Shown in pieces: positions 25,381-35,147 of a stretch of DNA of 64,000 nt. Below the pieces are notes generated by a model. It worked only from the letters and a program-made list of their open reading frames with translations. It did no database searches and was not told the DNA's origin. The DNA is from [Muricauda] lutisoli (nom. illeg.) (lineage in GTDB: Bacteria; Bacteroidota; Bacteroidia; Flavobacteriales; Flavobacteriaceae): NCBI RefSeq assembly GCF_017313105.1, contig NZ_JAFLND010000003.1, positions 310,001 through 374,000 of the forward strand. Reading direction: 5' to 3'. Each line of letters starts with the position of its first letter. Position 1 is the stretch's first letter. The position numbers and the translations under genes are program-made.

Positions 25381-27213
25381 TTATTCCCAAGTATCATAAA
25401 AATCTTTCAGTACCCAAAAGGCTTTTTTCTTTTTACCCTCTTCCGAGATCAATCCTTTTCGGTTATAATCGTCCTGTATGTTGGGCAATGGTCTTCGGGG
25501 CGATCTAAAATCCACCAAAATCCAAGGGGACATGCCTTTTAACTGATCAATTTTCTGCAACATTGCCAAAGTTTCTTGATACAGATATTCTTGGTATTCC
25601 TCGGTCCATCTTGTGTTTTTATCACCGTGAAGACCCTGTTTGGCACCTGCCCCAAACTCAGAAACTATAACGGGCTTGTTTTGAGTGATTTCCCATTCCG
25701 TAATTCTTGCCAGATCGGGGGTGCCGCCGTACCATCCTATGTATTGGTTAAAACTGAGTACATCCACCAATTCGGCCATGGGATCATCAATATGTTTTAT
25801 GTTTGGATTGTTCGGGTTGCTACTCTGTTCCAATGCGGCACTGATCAGTCGGGTGGGATCTATTTTTCTAGCTGTTTTAATGAGATTGGTCAGAAAAGCT
25901 GTCCGCACATCGCTCACGGGAGTTTCGTTGGCCATGGACCAGATGATGACCGCAGCCCGGTTTTTGTCCCGTTGTATCATTTCTTGCAACTGATTTTCTG
26001 CATTCGCATAGGTATTCGGGTTGTTCCATTGAATGGTCCAATAGACTGGATTCTCCTCCCAGACCAAAATACCCAGCTCGTCCGCAAGCCTAACAATGTG
26101 CTCATTATGCGGATAGTGGGACAGCCGAACGTAGTTTCCGCCCATTTCCTTGATCCAGCCCAAAACTTTCTCGGCATCTGCCCTGGAATTCGCTCTTCCT
26201 TTGGTAATAGGGCTTTCTTCGTGTAGACTGATACCTTTCAGTAATATGGGTTCTCCGTTCAAAAGGATGTCATCTTCTTGGGTGCTAATAGTTCGGAATC
26301 CTATTTGGTCTTTCAGTTGTTCTTTATTCGTTGAAAAAGATACTTCATATAGCTTGGGATTTTCGGGTGACCAGTAGTCAATTTTTCTGGATTTGATTTC
26401 GAAACTGCCCTGGCCCGAAGCATCTGTGACCAACTTCTTTTCGATACCCAATTCTGGTATTTCCACCGTAACTTCAAGAGCAGAATTGACTTCACCTTTT
26501 AGGTTGATCTCCCCTTTGATGATACGGTTGTCCTCAGTATCCAAATGGACAAAATAATCAAGAATGTAGGTTGATGGTGTTTCGACCAATTTTACATCAC
26601 GCGTTATGCCGCCATAGTTCCACCAATCGGTATTTAGGGTAGGGACACCCTCTTTGGACCGCTTATTGTCCACTTTAAAAATGATAAAGTTGTCCTTTTC
26701 CTTCAATAGATGGGTTACTTCAAAATTAAAAGGCGTGAACCCCCCAAGGTGAGTACCCAGCTTTTTACCATTTAAGTAGGCTTCTGTTTTGTAATTGGCA
26801 GCTCCTACATATAAAAACACCCTGTTGCTATCTTCCGTCTTGGTATAATCAAAAGATTTCTTGTACCAGATCGTGCCTTCGTAATAGTAGAGTTTCTCTT
26901 TTTGGGTGTTCCAATCCCCAGGGACTTGCAAAGTATCGGATTCATCAAAATTATATTCGATTAAATCTGAAGGACGCTTGGCCTTTGTGTTGGTAAAATA
27001 GGCATTGGCCGAAACCTGTTCTTGTTGGTCGAACGGTTCATAGCGATAATTGTAATACCCATTTTCGTATGGATCAACAATGTAATGCCATGGCCCATTG
27101 AGGGATGTGGTTTTTCGATTAAAGGTATTGATCATCAAGGCATCGGGTTCTTGCGACCAGATATGCGTATTACAGCCTAGTATGAACACCAGGCCTAAAA
27201 CAATGTTTTTCAT
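25381..27213 (-). CDS. Glycoside hydrolase family 2 protein (beta-glucuronidase-like)
   Basis: A secreted exo-glycosidase of about 610 residues. The ATG at 27213 is preferred because it begins a signal peptide (MKNIVLGLVFILGCNTHIWS); an upstream in-frame start would add 16 unlikely residues. The GH2 order is present: sugar-binding jelly roll (about 25-190, VPGDWNTQKEKLYYYEGTIW), Ig-like domain, then TIM barrel with acid/base Glu in IIWSMANETPVSD and nucleophile Glu in PVIVSEFGAG. HYPHNEH is also typical of beta-glucuronidase/galactosidase. LGC at about residue 14 could be a lipobox. No polysaccharide-utilisation genes adjoin it, so the substrate is open. Confidence 0.9.
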   Translation of the reverse strand: MKNIVLGLVFILGCNTHIWSQEPDALMINTFNRKTTSLNGPWHYIVDPYENGYYNYRYEPFDQQEQVSANAYFTNTKAKRPSDLIEYNFDESDTLQVPGDWNTQKEKLYYYEGTIWYKKSFDYTKTEDSNRVFLYVGAANYKTEAYLNGKKLGTHLGGFTPFNFEVTHLLKEKDNFIIFKVDNKRSKEGVPTLNTDWWNYGGITRDVKLVETPSTYILDYFVHLDTEDNRIIKGEINLKGEVNSALEVTVEIPELGIEKKLVTDASGQGSFEIKSRKIDYWSPENPKLYEVSFSTNKEQLKDQIGFRTISTQEDDILLNGEPILLKGISLHEESPITKGRANSRADAEKVLGWIKEMGGNYVRLSHYPHNEHIVRLADELGILVWEENPVYWTIQWNNPNTYANAENQLQEMIQRDKNRAAVIIWSMANETPVSDVRTAFLTNLIKTARKIDPTRLISAALEQSSNPNNPNIKHIDDPMAELVDVLSFNQYIGWYGGTPDLARITEWEITQNKPVIVSEFGAGAKQGLHGDKNTRWTEEYQEYLYQETLAMLQKIDQLKGMSPWILVDFRSPRRPLPNIQDDYNRKGLISEEGKKKKAFWVLKDFYDTWE

Positions 27214-27390
27214 GTGCTCGTGTTGGAGTACTAAAGATAGTAAACTTGTTATTTGTGTCATTTTACCCTAATAAAATCTTAAAATGTGGATTTTGTGTTA
27301 ATTGAGCATATAAACTGGACAATCCATTGGACGTTGGGGCAATAAAACCACCTCAACTTTGTCCCTGTATAACTTAGATATACAACTGCT

Positions 27391-27954
27391 ATGAAAAACA
27401 CGAATTTTTATCCGACAATGTGGTCAACAGTTCCATATGTCCCAAGTATTATGACAGCTAACTATGCTGCTGAAACGCATGGAACTGAGTTGATCTTGAA
27501 AAATGAGGCCGCAACGGCGCACCATGTTTCAGAAATGTCCCTTAACATTACCAAGTTCTCTGCAATCGATGAGCACGGTAATGAGCACTTTATTATAGAT
27601 TTTCCCGGTCAGAACCCAGTAACCCTAAAAGGAATTGCTTCAGGGAACTTTATACGTTCCAAAAGCGTGCTTTCCTTGCCGGAAGGTAAATACAAAGCTT
27701 TTCGCTTTTATACAGCGGGTTGGGGCAACCAGTTTATTTACCGGGATGGGGTAGCCGAATCGGCCAATTCGTTCAACCGTTTGGATTTTCAGATTGAAAA
27801 TGGTTTTACGGTGGAAGAAGGCAATGCCCCTGAAGTTAAATTGTGGTTTGACTTTTCTCCCTACCAGTGGAAGCGACACTTTAAACCGCTTACGGATTTG
27901 TTTATGGGGAGCAAAAGTCAAAAACCACGATTGGCCAATAGTTTTGGCAATTGA
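27391..27954 (+). CDS. Hypothetical protein, beta-rich, unknown function
   Basis: A 187-residue protein without a signal peptide or membrane segment. It appears all-beta: LILKNEAATAHHVSEMSLNI, FIIDFPGQNPVTLKGIASG, LPEGKYKAFRFYTAGWGNQF and FNRLDFQIENGFTVEEG. The order of strands and the LPEGKY...LDFQIENGF pattern faintly recall DUF4382-like domains, but those are usually exported and the match is not strong enough to name. It is divergent from the GH2 gene with 177 bases between, and ends before a bidirectional terminator. Confidence 0.75.
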   Translation: MKNTNFYPTMWSTVPYVPSIMTANYAAETHGTELILKNEAATAHHVSEMSLNITKFSAIDEHGNEHFIIDFPGQNPVTLKGIASGNFIRSKSVLSLPEGKYKAFRFYTAGWGNQFIYRDGVAESANSFNRLDFQIENGFTVEEGNAPEVKLWFDFSPYQWKRHFKPLTDLFMGSKSQKPRLANSFGN

Positions 27955-27977
27955 TCATTAAGCTATGAAAAGGAATG

Positions 27978-28005
27978 AAAAAGGCACCGATTGGGTGCCT
28001 TTTTT
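27978..28005. terminator. Bidirectional Rho-independent terminator
   Basis: An 11-bp stem (AAAAAGGCACC with GGTGCCTTTTT) and a 5-base loop, with A and T runs on the two sides, sits between the convergent genes ending at 27954 (+) and 28011 (-). It can terminate both. Confidence 0.85.
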
Positions 28006-28010
28006 ACTAT

Positions 28011-28307
28011 TTAAAAGTTAGACTGATCCTCACTAAGCCGTTTTAATTTTTGTAACACCTCATATACCGAGAAACTTCGGGCAAAACGGTACATTTCCTT
28101 GTCGTCTGCTTTTATGATGACAACCGGTAAAGTAAATACCATGGATTGTCCTGTAAATTCCACTTCCTCCTCCACATCTACCACTCTGATGTTCACATTT
28201 GGAAAATTTTCCTTTACGGCTTCCAGCAACTTTGGTTTTAACACCTTACAGACACCACAGGTTTTGCCCGTAAAATAAATGAGGTCTATGGTTCGCGTTT
28301 CTGTCAT
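28011..28307 (-). CDS. Thioredoxin family protein (CGVC)
   Basis: A compact 98-residue thioredoxin-fold protein. The redox motif is CGVC (Cys17-Cys20) in FTGKTCGVCKVLKPKL, and the cis-proline is in FTLPVVII. There is no signal peptide, so it acts in the cytoplasm. It lies 15 bases after a NIPSNAP lipoprotein gene on the same strand. Partner unknown. Confidence 0.88.
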   Translation of the reverse strand: MTETRTIDLIYFTGKTCGVCKVLKPKLLEAVKENFPNVNIRVVDVEEEVEFTGQSMVFTLPVVIIKADDKEMYRFARSFSVYEVLQKLKRLSEDQSNF

Positions 28308-28322
28308 ATGGATTTCTTGAGA

Positions 28323-29141
28323 TCAATAATCCGAATATTCCGTAGGATATAAGAACCAAATATCGGCATGGTTCACATTATTTTCATATTTGGGCATGGC
28401 AATCAGTTCTTTCCACTCAGGTGAATCTACAAAGGCTTCCCAATTTTTATCCCTAGTGGGCATATCCGCATGGGTGGTCATGTACATTAAATTGGGCATT
28501 TTTGGCCCAGAAAGCACCTCACCATAAAATACAGCATTGAACTCCAATCGGTCGAACAGTGTTACCTCACCGCCGGCGTTGAACATATCCACTTTATTGC
28601 GATAGTATTTTTCGGTGGGTGATTCATAACTGCGCAACTCATAGATTCGTTCAGATCTTGGACCGTCCAAATTTGGGACCTTCATCATCGGCATATCGGT
28701 AAAGGCCTGCAATAGAATGGACTCTATATGATCGTAGGGCGGATTGTCGTAATTCGCATCGATATATGCACTCCCTGTGGCGGTATATGTATCGTCTTCC
28801 AGTAGTTTACTGTCCAACTCATGAAACTGTTCCAAACTTTCAAAAGGAAGAAGCACATATGTTTTTTGGATGGTATCGGTTTCGTTGGTACGGAATTTAA
28901 ATACCCCGACCTTGTCGATGCCCTGTTTTTTAACGGCAGGGATAAAGGCATTTTTTAGGTAGTTGTCCACCCTGGCCACTTGTGCATCAGAACTAAAGGA
29001 GTAGATTTTAAGTTGATAAAATTCCCGTCCTTCCTCTACACTTTCTGGAGTTTCTGGCGTTTCCTTGGTCTCGGGGTTTGGATTGCCGCAGCTTGCCATT
29101 GCGATTGTAATCAGCAGTGACAGGAGTTTGATAGTTTTCAT
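28323..29141 (-). CDS. NIPSNAP family lipoprotein
   Basis: About 272 residues from the ATG at 29141, chosen because it opens a lipoprotein signal (LLITIAMASC). The body has two ferredoxin-like NIPSNAP repeats: FYQLKIYSFSSDAQVARVDNYL with the first domain, and RIYELRSYESPTEKYYRNKVDMF with the second (each at the start of a domain). Periplasmic NIPSNAP lipoproteins are common in Bacteroidota and have no agreed function. Neighbours are an MFS transporter upstream and a thioredoxin downstream. Confidence 0.87.
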   Translation of the reverse strand: MKTIKLLSLLITIAMASCGNPNPETKETPETPESVEEGREFYQLKIYSFSSDAQVARVDNYLKNAFIPAVKKQGIDKVGVFKFRTNETDTIQKTYVLLPFESLEQFHELDSKLLEDDTYTATGSAYIDANYDNPPYDHIESILLQAFTDMPMMKVPNLDGPRSERIYELRSYESPTEKYYRNKVDMFNAGGEVTLFDRLEFNAVFYGEVLSGPKMPNLMYMTTHADMPTRDKNWEAFVDSPEWKELIAMPKYENNVNHADIWFLYPTEYSDY

Positions 29142-29209
29142 TTTGTGTGGTTGAATTTGATGAGGGTTATTAAAGTGATGATTCAAGATAGGGATTTATT
29201 TGGTGATAG

Positions 29210-30403
29210 TTAGGTTGACTGTCTGGCCTTCGATGAGCTGTCCTTTGAAATCAGGGCAATCAAACCCAAAATAGGCCCAAGTGCCAAAATCATATAAACC
29301 ATATTGGAATTTGTCCAAGTTCGCATTTCATTGAGCAATTGAATACTGACAATGGTAATGGCAAAACCTATACAGTTCACAATCGTTAGTGCCGTTCCCT
29401 TTATTTCCGCCGATGCATTTTGGGCCACCAAGGTTGAAAATAGGGGAGAATCCGCAATAACCACCATACCCCAAAATATTAGGAAAGCAACAAATAGTAC
29501 TTCGGAATCCTGAGCGAATAGCAATGGGGATATCACACAACAAGCACCGGAGAGCAACAGAGCCATAAATGCGACCCGCTTGGTTTCCATGAGTTGTGCC
29601 AAATAGCCTCCCATTACACAAGCTAAACCGCCAATACCTATGATCAAGAACGATAACAAAGGGATATTGAAGGTAATGGTTGGATGAAGCAGTGTATATG
29701 TGGTTAACATGATGGGAACAAAGGCCCAAAAGGTATAGAGTTCCCACATGTGCCCAAAATATCCGAAGGCCGCCGAACGAAAACTGCCATTCCGGAACAC
29801 TTTAAAAAAAGCTGATAATTCTATTTTTTGACTTGGTTTTCGGTAGGGGCCATCTGGAACCAGACTCATCATGAGCAGCCCCCCAAAAACGGCCAAGCAG
29901 GAAGTGGCCATTAAAACCGCTTTCCAAGAAAAAGTGTTGGCCATTTGTTTTAATAAATGAGGAAAAGCGGTGCCTACCACCAAAGCACCGACCAAAAAGC
30001 CCAGGGATTTGCCCAATCCTTTTTCGAAATAATCTGCGGCTATTTTCATTCCAACGGGATAGATGCCCGCTAGGAAAAATCCCGTGAAAAATCGAAAACT
30101 CAGAAGGCTGCCTAGGCTGTTGCCTTCCCAAACCACCCCTAAGTTGAAAAGTGCTCCCAAAATGGCACAGCTAAAAAATACCTTGGATGGAGAAAAGCGG
30201 TCGGCAATGGATAAAATGGCAAAGACCAGGGTGCCCACGATAAAACCAAATTGCACCGCCGAGGTCAAATGTCCCACAGCACTTTCACTTAACCCGAAAG
30301 TGGTTACCAAATCCGGCATAACCCCATTGCCCGCAAACCAAAGTGATGTACAGCAAAATTGGGACAACACAATAACGGGTAGTATGAGTTTGGAGGGTTT
30401 CAT
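29210..30403 (-). CDS. MFS transporter
   Basis: A 397-residue major-facilitator protein with about 12 membrane helices. Helix 1 (LPVIVLSQFCCTSLWFAGN) and the cytoplasmic loop 2-3 (LSIADRFSPSKVFFSC) fit MFS topology. It resembles nitrate/nitrite-like or cyanate-like MFS members annotated in Bacteroidota, but the substrate is unknown. It lies 68 bases upstream of the NIPSNAP lipoprotein gene. Confidence 0.88.
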   Translation of the reverse strand: MKPSKLILPVIVLSQFCCTSLWFAGNGVMPDLVTTFGLSESAVGHLTSAVQFGFIVGTLVFAILSIADRFSPSKVFFSCAILGALFNLGVVWEGNSLGSLLSFRFFTGFFLAGIYPVGMKIAADYFEKGLGKSLGFLVGALVVGTAFPHLLKQMANTFSWKAVLMATSCLAVFGGLLMMSLVPDGPYRKPSQKIELSAFFKVFRNGSFRSAAFGYFGHMWELYTFWAFVPIMLTTYTLLHPTITFNIPLLSFLIIGIGGLACVMGGYLAQLMETKRVAFMALLLSGACCVISPLLFAQDSEVLFVAFLIFWGMVVIADSPLFSTLVAQNASAEIKGTALTIVNCIGFAITIVSIQLLNEMRTWTNSNMVYMILALGPILGLIALISKDSSSKARQST

Positions 30404-30455
30404 TTATGGTGTTAGACTATTTGATAAAGGGTGTTAATTGAGTGATTATGTTGGT

Positions 30456-31070
30456 TCAAAAGTGCTTTTCATCTGTAACAAATTTGTTCACTTTTGGCTG
30501 AATTATCCAGATTCCGATAAAATAGAACCATAAAAGAAAAAATTCACCAATAAAATCCCCAAACACAATCTTCCTTTTTAATTCCGCAATTTTCAAGGTT
30601 TTCGCAGCAAAATAGATGGAGTGGAAAATACAGAACATTGAAAAAAGGTGCAGGGGTACAATCACCGCAATAATGGTTCTTGGGTTCAATAAAAATCCAT
30701 TTCCACTGAAAACCCCGCTCATAGAGGAAATTATAAGTAAAATATAAATTAAAGGGATAAAGAAGAATACCTTGAACGTGGAGGTTTTCATGTGTATATC
30801 TGCAGGCCCCCATTTTTGTAATCCGATGGCCAATGACCATAGCCAACCAAAAAATAACAATGAAAACAACAGGAAAATAAAAGGGTACCAGTCAAACTGA
30901 ATGAATTTTTCATTCAAGACTTGTGTAAATCCTTCTTTGCTTTCCACTGTTGACGAGGTGGATTCAATCATCCAGATTCTGGAATACATATAGATTTGGG
31001 AAAGCAATGGAATCCCAATCATGAGCAAGAATAACTGCCAATGTTTTGCTTTGAGAAGGATCTTGGTCAT
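30456..31070 (-). CDS. Five-helix membrane protein, unknown function
   Basis: A 204-residue hydrophobic protein. Membrane segments are at about 11-30, 62-84, 98-120, 128-150 and 170-192. The C-terminal motif FGDFIGEFFLLWFYFIGIWIIQPKVNK is split across the last helix; the ending IWIIQPKVNK is a pattern I associate with a group of uncharacterised flavobacterial membrane proteins. No catalytic motif. It lies 37 bases after polA on the same strand. Confidence 0.75.
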   Translation of the reverse strand: MTKILLKAKHWQLFLLMIGIPLLSQIYMYSRIWMIESTSSTVESKEGFTQVLNEKFIQFDWYPFIFLLFSLLFFGWLWSLAIGLQKWGPADIHMKTSTFKVFFFIPLIYILLIISSMSGVFSGNGFLLNPRTIIAVIVPLHLFSMFCIFHSIYFAAKTLKIAELKRKIVFGDFIGEFFLLWFYFIGIWIIQPKVNKFVTDEKHF

Positions 31071-31107
31071 TTGATAGTTAGCGTATGTTAGATTTTATAT
31101 TGAACTC

Positions 31108-33942
31108 CTAATGCGCCTCCAACCAATTCTCACCAATACCCACTTCCACATCTAACGGTACGGATAGTTCGTAGGCGTGTTCCATTTCGGTTTTAATGAG
31201 TTTTTTCATTTCCTCCAACTCGGGCTTGTAGCAATCGAACACCAATTCATCATGCACCTGCAGCAACATTTTGGTCTTATACTTGCCTTCGGAAAGTTTT
31301 TTATGGATGTTGATCATCGCAATTTTGATAATATCCGCAGCACTACCTTGGATGGGAGCATTTACGGCGTTTCGTTCTGCTGCCCCGCGCACCACTTGGT
31401 TACCAGCATTGATATCTTTTAGATATCGACGCCTTCCCAACACCGTTTGCACATAACCATGCTCGCGGGCAAAATCTACTTGCTCGCTCATGTAATTACG
31501 CAATTTGGGGTAGGTCTTGTAATAGGTATCGATAAGTTCCTTGGCCTCGGAACGGCTCAAATCTGTTTGGTTGCTCAACCCAAAAGCCGACACCCCATAA
31601 ATGATTCCAAAGTTCACCGTTTTGGCATTGCTACGCTGTTCACGGGTCACTTCGTCAATAGGTACGTTAAATACTTTGGATGCCGTGGAAGCGTGAATAT
31701 CTTCTCCATTTTTAAAAGCAGAGATCATGGTGTCCTCTTCGCTCAAGGCAGCGATGATCCGTAATTCTATTTGGGAGTAATCCGCAGCCAACAACACATA
31801 GTTTTCATCTCGTGGAATAAAAGCCTTTCGCACTTGTCGTCCCCGTTCGGTACGTATAGGGATGTTCTGCAAGTTGGGGTTATTGCTGCTCAAACGCCCC
31901 GTAGCGGCAACGGTCTGCATATAATCGGTATGCACCCGCCCTGTTTTTTCCTGTACCTCGTTGGGCAATGCATCCACATACGTACTTTTTAGTTTGGCCA
32001 GGCCGCGATAGTCCAACACATTTTTAATGATTTCGTGGTCCTTTGCTAAGTAGGACAGCACGTCTTCCGAGGTGGAAAATTGACCTGTTTTGGTCTTTTT
32101 TGGTTTGTCCACCAGCTTCAGTTTGCCAAAAAGAATTTCGCCCAACTGTTTTGGGGATGCAATATTGAACTCTTCTCCCGCCTCTTCATAAATTTTCTGT
32201 TCCAGCTCTTTGATATCCTTGTCCAATTGTTCCGAAAGGCTATTCAAATACCCCTTATCCAGATTAATGCCTTCCAATTCCATATCCGCCAAAACGCGAA
32301 GCAGTGGGATTTCAATCTCATCGAACAACTTATCGGTATGGGCCTCTTTCAGTTCTGGTGTGAATTTTAGACCCAACTGAAAAGTGATATCGGCATCCTC
32401 CACGGCATATTCCGTTTGTTTTTCCAAAGGAACCTCGCGCATACTGAGCTGATTCTTACCTTTTTTGCCAATAAGCTCGGTAATGGAAATAGGGGTATAG
32501 TTGAGGTAGGTCTCCGACAGTACGTCCATATTGTGGCGCATATCCGGGTTGATGAGGTAGTGGGCCAACATGGTATCGAACAACTTGCCCTTGACCTCCA
32601 CACCGTAATTTTGCATCACTTTGATGTCGTATTTGAGGTTTTGCCCAACCTTTTCAATGTCCTCGGATTCAAAAAATGGACGTAGCTTTTCAATCAAAGG
32701 ATGGGCATCGTTTTCATTATCGGGGAAGGGTACGTAAAACCCTTTGCCGGGTGACCAGCTAAAAGCAATTCCCACCAATTCAGCTTCCAATGGATTAAGG
32801 GAAGTGGTCTCGGTATCAAAACAGACCGAAGGTTGTTTCATCAGCATTTCCAAAAAGAGTTCCATCCCCATGCCATCTTGCACATTCTGATAAAAATGGG
32901 GCACATCACCAATGGTCATTCGGCTGTTTACATCCTTGATAGTGGCACCGGCTTCCGAAGGGTCTCCGCCAAACAAGGTAAACTGACCGCTGCCGGCAAC
33001 TTTGGCCTCTTCTTTGGCCGTTTTGGTGTTTGTTACTGGGGTGCTTGCTTCCACCTCACCTGTAAATATTTTAATGAATTGGTCCTTTAGTCTCCGGAAT
33101 TCGAGTTCCTCAAATATTTCTTGGACCTTTTCGGCATCGGGCTGACACATCTCGTAATCCTCTGCATGGAATTGTACATCGCAATCGGTCTTTATCTCTG
33201 CCAATTTTCTGGATAATCTTCCCAGTTCTGCATTATCCTCGACTTTCTCCTTCATTTTGCCTTTGAGCTGGTCGGTATTCGCCAATAGTCCTTCCATGGA
33301 ATCGAACTGATCGATGAATTTTTTGGCCGTTTTGTCGCCCACGCCAGGAAGTCCCGGAATGTTGTCGCTGGCATCTCCCATCATTCCCAAATAATCGATG
33401 ACCTGTTCGGGGCGCTTTACACCAAAGCGCTTCTGTACTTCAGGGATGCCCCAAATCTCGATACCATTTCCCATTCGGGCAGGGCGGTACATAAAAATGT
33501 TTTCGCTCACCAACTGGCCAAAATCTTTGTCGGGCGTTACCATAAACACCTTGTAATTTTCCTTCTCGGCCTGTTTGGCCAAGGTACCGATAAGGTCATC
33601 GGCCTCATAGCCCTCCAATTCCACCACGGGGATTTTCATGGCTTCCAAAATTTGCTGAATATAGGGTACGGCGATACGTATGGCATCTGGTGTTTCGTCC
33701 CGGTTTGCTTTGTATTCCTCGAACATTTCTGTACGCTCTACGCTACCTCCCTTATCAAAGGCAACGGCCAAATGATCGGGCTGCTCACGTTTGATCACAT
33801 CAAAAAGGGAATTCACAAATCCCATAATGGCGGAGGTATCCATTCCCTTTGAGTTGATCCTTGGATTTTTGATGAGGGCATAGTAGCCGCGAAAAATAAG
33901 CGCGTAGGCGTCTAAAAGAAAGAGTCTTTTTTGGTCGGACAT
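31108..33942 (-). CDS. polA: DNA polymerase I
   Basis: Repair and Okazaki-fragment polymerase, 944 residues, full length. It has an N-terminal 5'-3' flap nuclease (about 1-290, YADDLIGTLA-like EADDL and GDASDNIPGLPGVG). The 3'-5' exonuclease keeps its first motif (FDTETTSLNPLE), so proofreading is probably active. The polymerase domain has motif A (LAADYSQIELRI), motif B (RSNAKTVNFGIIYG) and motif C (LLQVHDELVF). It is flanked by genes on the same strand with no obvious functional link. Confidence 0.97.
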   Translation of the reverse strand: MSDQKRLFLLDAYALIFRGYYALIKNPRINSKGMDTSAIMGFVNSLFDVIKREQPDHLAVAFDKGGSVERTEMFEEYKANRDETPDAIRIAVPYIQQILEAMKIPVVELEGYEADDLIGTLAKQAEKENYKVFMVTPDKDFGQLVSENIFMYRPARMGNGIEIWGIPEVQKRFGVKRPEQVIDYLGMMGDASDNIPGLPGVGDKTAKKFIDQFDSMEGLLANTDQLKGKMKEKVEDNAELGRLSRKLAEIKTDCDVQFHAEDYEMCQPDAEKVQEIFEELEFRRLKDQFIKIFTGEVEASTPVTNTKTAKEEAKVAGSGQFTLFGGDPSEAGATIKDVNSRMTIGDVPHFYQNVQDGMGMELFLEMLMKQPSVCFDTETTSLNPLEAELVGIAFSWSPGKGFYVPFPDNENDAHPLIEKLRPFFESEDIEKVGQNLKYDIKVMQNYGVEVKGKLFDTMLAHYLINPDMRHNMDVLSETYLNYTPISITELIGKKGKNQLSMREVPLEKQTEYAVEDADITFQLGLKFTPELKEAHTDKLFDEIEIPLLRVLADMELEGINLDKGYLNSLSEQLDKDIKELEQKIYEEAGEEFNIASPKQLGEILFGKLKLVDKPKKTKTGQFSTSEDVLSYLAKDHEIIKNVLDYRGLAKLKSTYVDALPNEVQEKTGRVHTDYMQTVAATGRLSSNNPNLQNIPIRTERGRQVRKAFIPRDENYVLLAADYSQIELRIIAALSEEDTMISAFKNGEDIHASTASKVFNVPIDEVTREQRSNAKTVNFGIIYGVSAFGLSNQTDLSRSEAKELIDTYYKTYPKLRNYMSEQVDFAREHGYVQTVLGRRRYLKDINAGNQVVRGAAERNAVNAPIQGSAADIIKIAMINIHKKLSEGKYKTKMLLQVHDELVFDCYKPELEEMKKLIKTEMEHAYELSVPLDVEVGIGENWLEAH

Positions 33943-34105
33943 TTTATCTGGTTAAGAATGTTCAATAAACAATTAGCAGTACCCAAAATAGAGTGGGGGA
34001 TTAAAAGTACGAATTGCGGTTTAAAAAGATGTAAGATGAGAGCTATTAGATTTTAGAGGTCTCGGCATCCGATAGTTGAACCCAAGGGCAAAACGGTATA
34101 AAGGT

Positions 34106-35107
34106 CTACTCATAAAAACTGACCACCTCTCGATTTTCGTGCCCATTGTCGGAATATTCACGATAAGTAAATCCCGGGTGCACACAGTAACCGCCGGTTT
34201 CCCCATTTTTGTTGATGGCCAAGAACCCAATTTGGAAATCTTTTCGACCTTCATTTTTCTTCATGATACGTTTTACGCCTTCCTCGCAGGCTTCCTGTGG
34301 ACTTTTTCCTTGTCGCATCAATTCCACGATCAAAAAACTGCCTACAGTACGAATCACTTCCTCACCGACCCCTGTGGCCGTGGCACCGCCCACTTCGTTG
34401 TCGATGAACAGTCCAGCGCCAATAATGGGGGAGTCACCAACGCGCCCCGCTACTTTGTAGGCCATACCGCTAGTGGTACAGGCCCCGGCAATATCCCCGT
34501 TTTCATCAATGGCGAGCATACCAATGGTGTCGTGGTTTTCTATGTTGATGGTAGTCTCATATTTGGAAGTTTTCAACCATTCTTCGTATTGTTTTCGAGT
34601 GCTTTCGGTCAACAGGTCTTCCTTTTTAAAACCTTGTTCGTAGGCAAATTTTTCGGCACCCTTGCCCGCCAAAATGATGTGTGGGGTTTCTTCCATCACC
34701 TTTCGGGCAACGGAAACGGGATGTACAATATTTTGCATGCATACCACGGAACCACAATTGCCATCCTTGTCCATAATGCAAGCATCCAAGGTTACGTTCC
34801 CATCACGATCGGGTCGCCCGCCCTTGCCCACGGTCTCGTTGGTTTCATCGGCCTCCTCGACCATAACACCTTGTTCCACGGCATCCAGGGCGTTACCTCC
34901 AGATTTTAGGACCTCCCATGCCTTTTCGGAAGCTTTGAAAAAATTCCAAGTGCAGACCACGATCGGTTTTATGGGGGCAGGGGTTGGAATTGTTGCTGCT
35001 GGGACAGTTTCGGGCTTTGGCTCCGTTTTACAGGCGACCAGTGTGGAGGCGGAAACCAGTCCTGCGGCGGACAGACTGGAATTTTTAAGGAATTTGCGTC
35101 GTTCCAT
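34106..35107 (-). CDS. N4-(beta-N-acetylglucosaminyl)-L-asparaginase (glycosylasparaginase), exported
   Basis: An Ntn-hydrolase that cleaves the GlcNAc-Asn bond of N-linked glycans, made as a precursor and self-cleaved before a catalytic threonine. The 333-residue product begins with a twin-arginine-type signal (ERRKFLKNSSLSAAGLVSAS) that ends in a possible lipobox (TLVAC). The autocleavage site is visible as NHDTIGML, with catalytic Thr at about 194. Further conserved parts are VGDSPIIGAGLFID and GATATGVGEE. The subgroup (glycosylasparaginase, not isoaspartyl peptidase) rests on the HDTIGM motif. It lies divergently from cutC with 40 bases between. Confidence 0.9.
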   Translation of the reverse strand: MERRKFLKNSSLSAAGLVSASTLVACKTEPKPETVPAATIPTPAPIKPIVVCTWNFFKASEKAWEVLKSGGNALDAVEQGVMVEEADETNETVGKGGRPDRDGNVTLDACIMDKDGNCGSVVCMQNIVHPVSVARKVMEETPHIILAGKGAEKFAYEQGFKKEDLLTESTRKQYEEWLKTSKYETTINIENHDTIGMLAIDENGDIAGACTTSGMAYKVAGRVGDSPIIGAGLFIDNEVGGATATGVGEEVIRTVGSFLIVELMRQGKSPQEACEEGVKRIMKKNEGRKDFQIGFLAINKNGETGGYCVHPGFTYREYSDNGHENREVVSFYE

Positions 35108-35147
35108 GGGTTGGTATGTTTAATTTTAGGAAATATAAATATACAAT

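Noticed and set aside
34076..34909. Open frame of 277 codons on the plus strand opposite the glycosylasparaginase gene
   Set aside because: The minus-strand protein has a clear family and catalytic site; the antisense product looks random.
34106..35107. Plain cytoplasmic isoaspartyl peptidase
   Set aside because: A twin-arginine-type signal and the HDTIGM cleavage motif fit exported glycosylasparaginase better.
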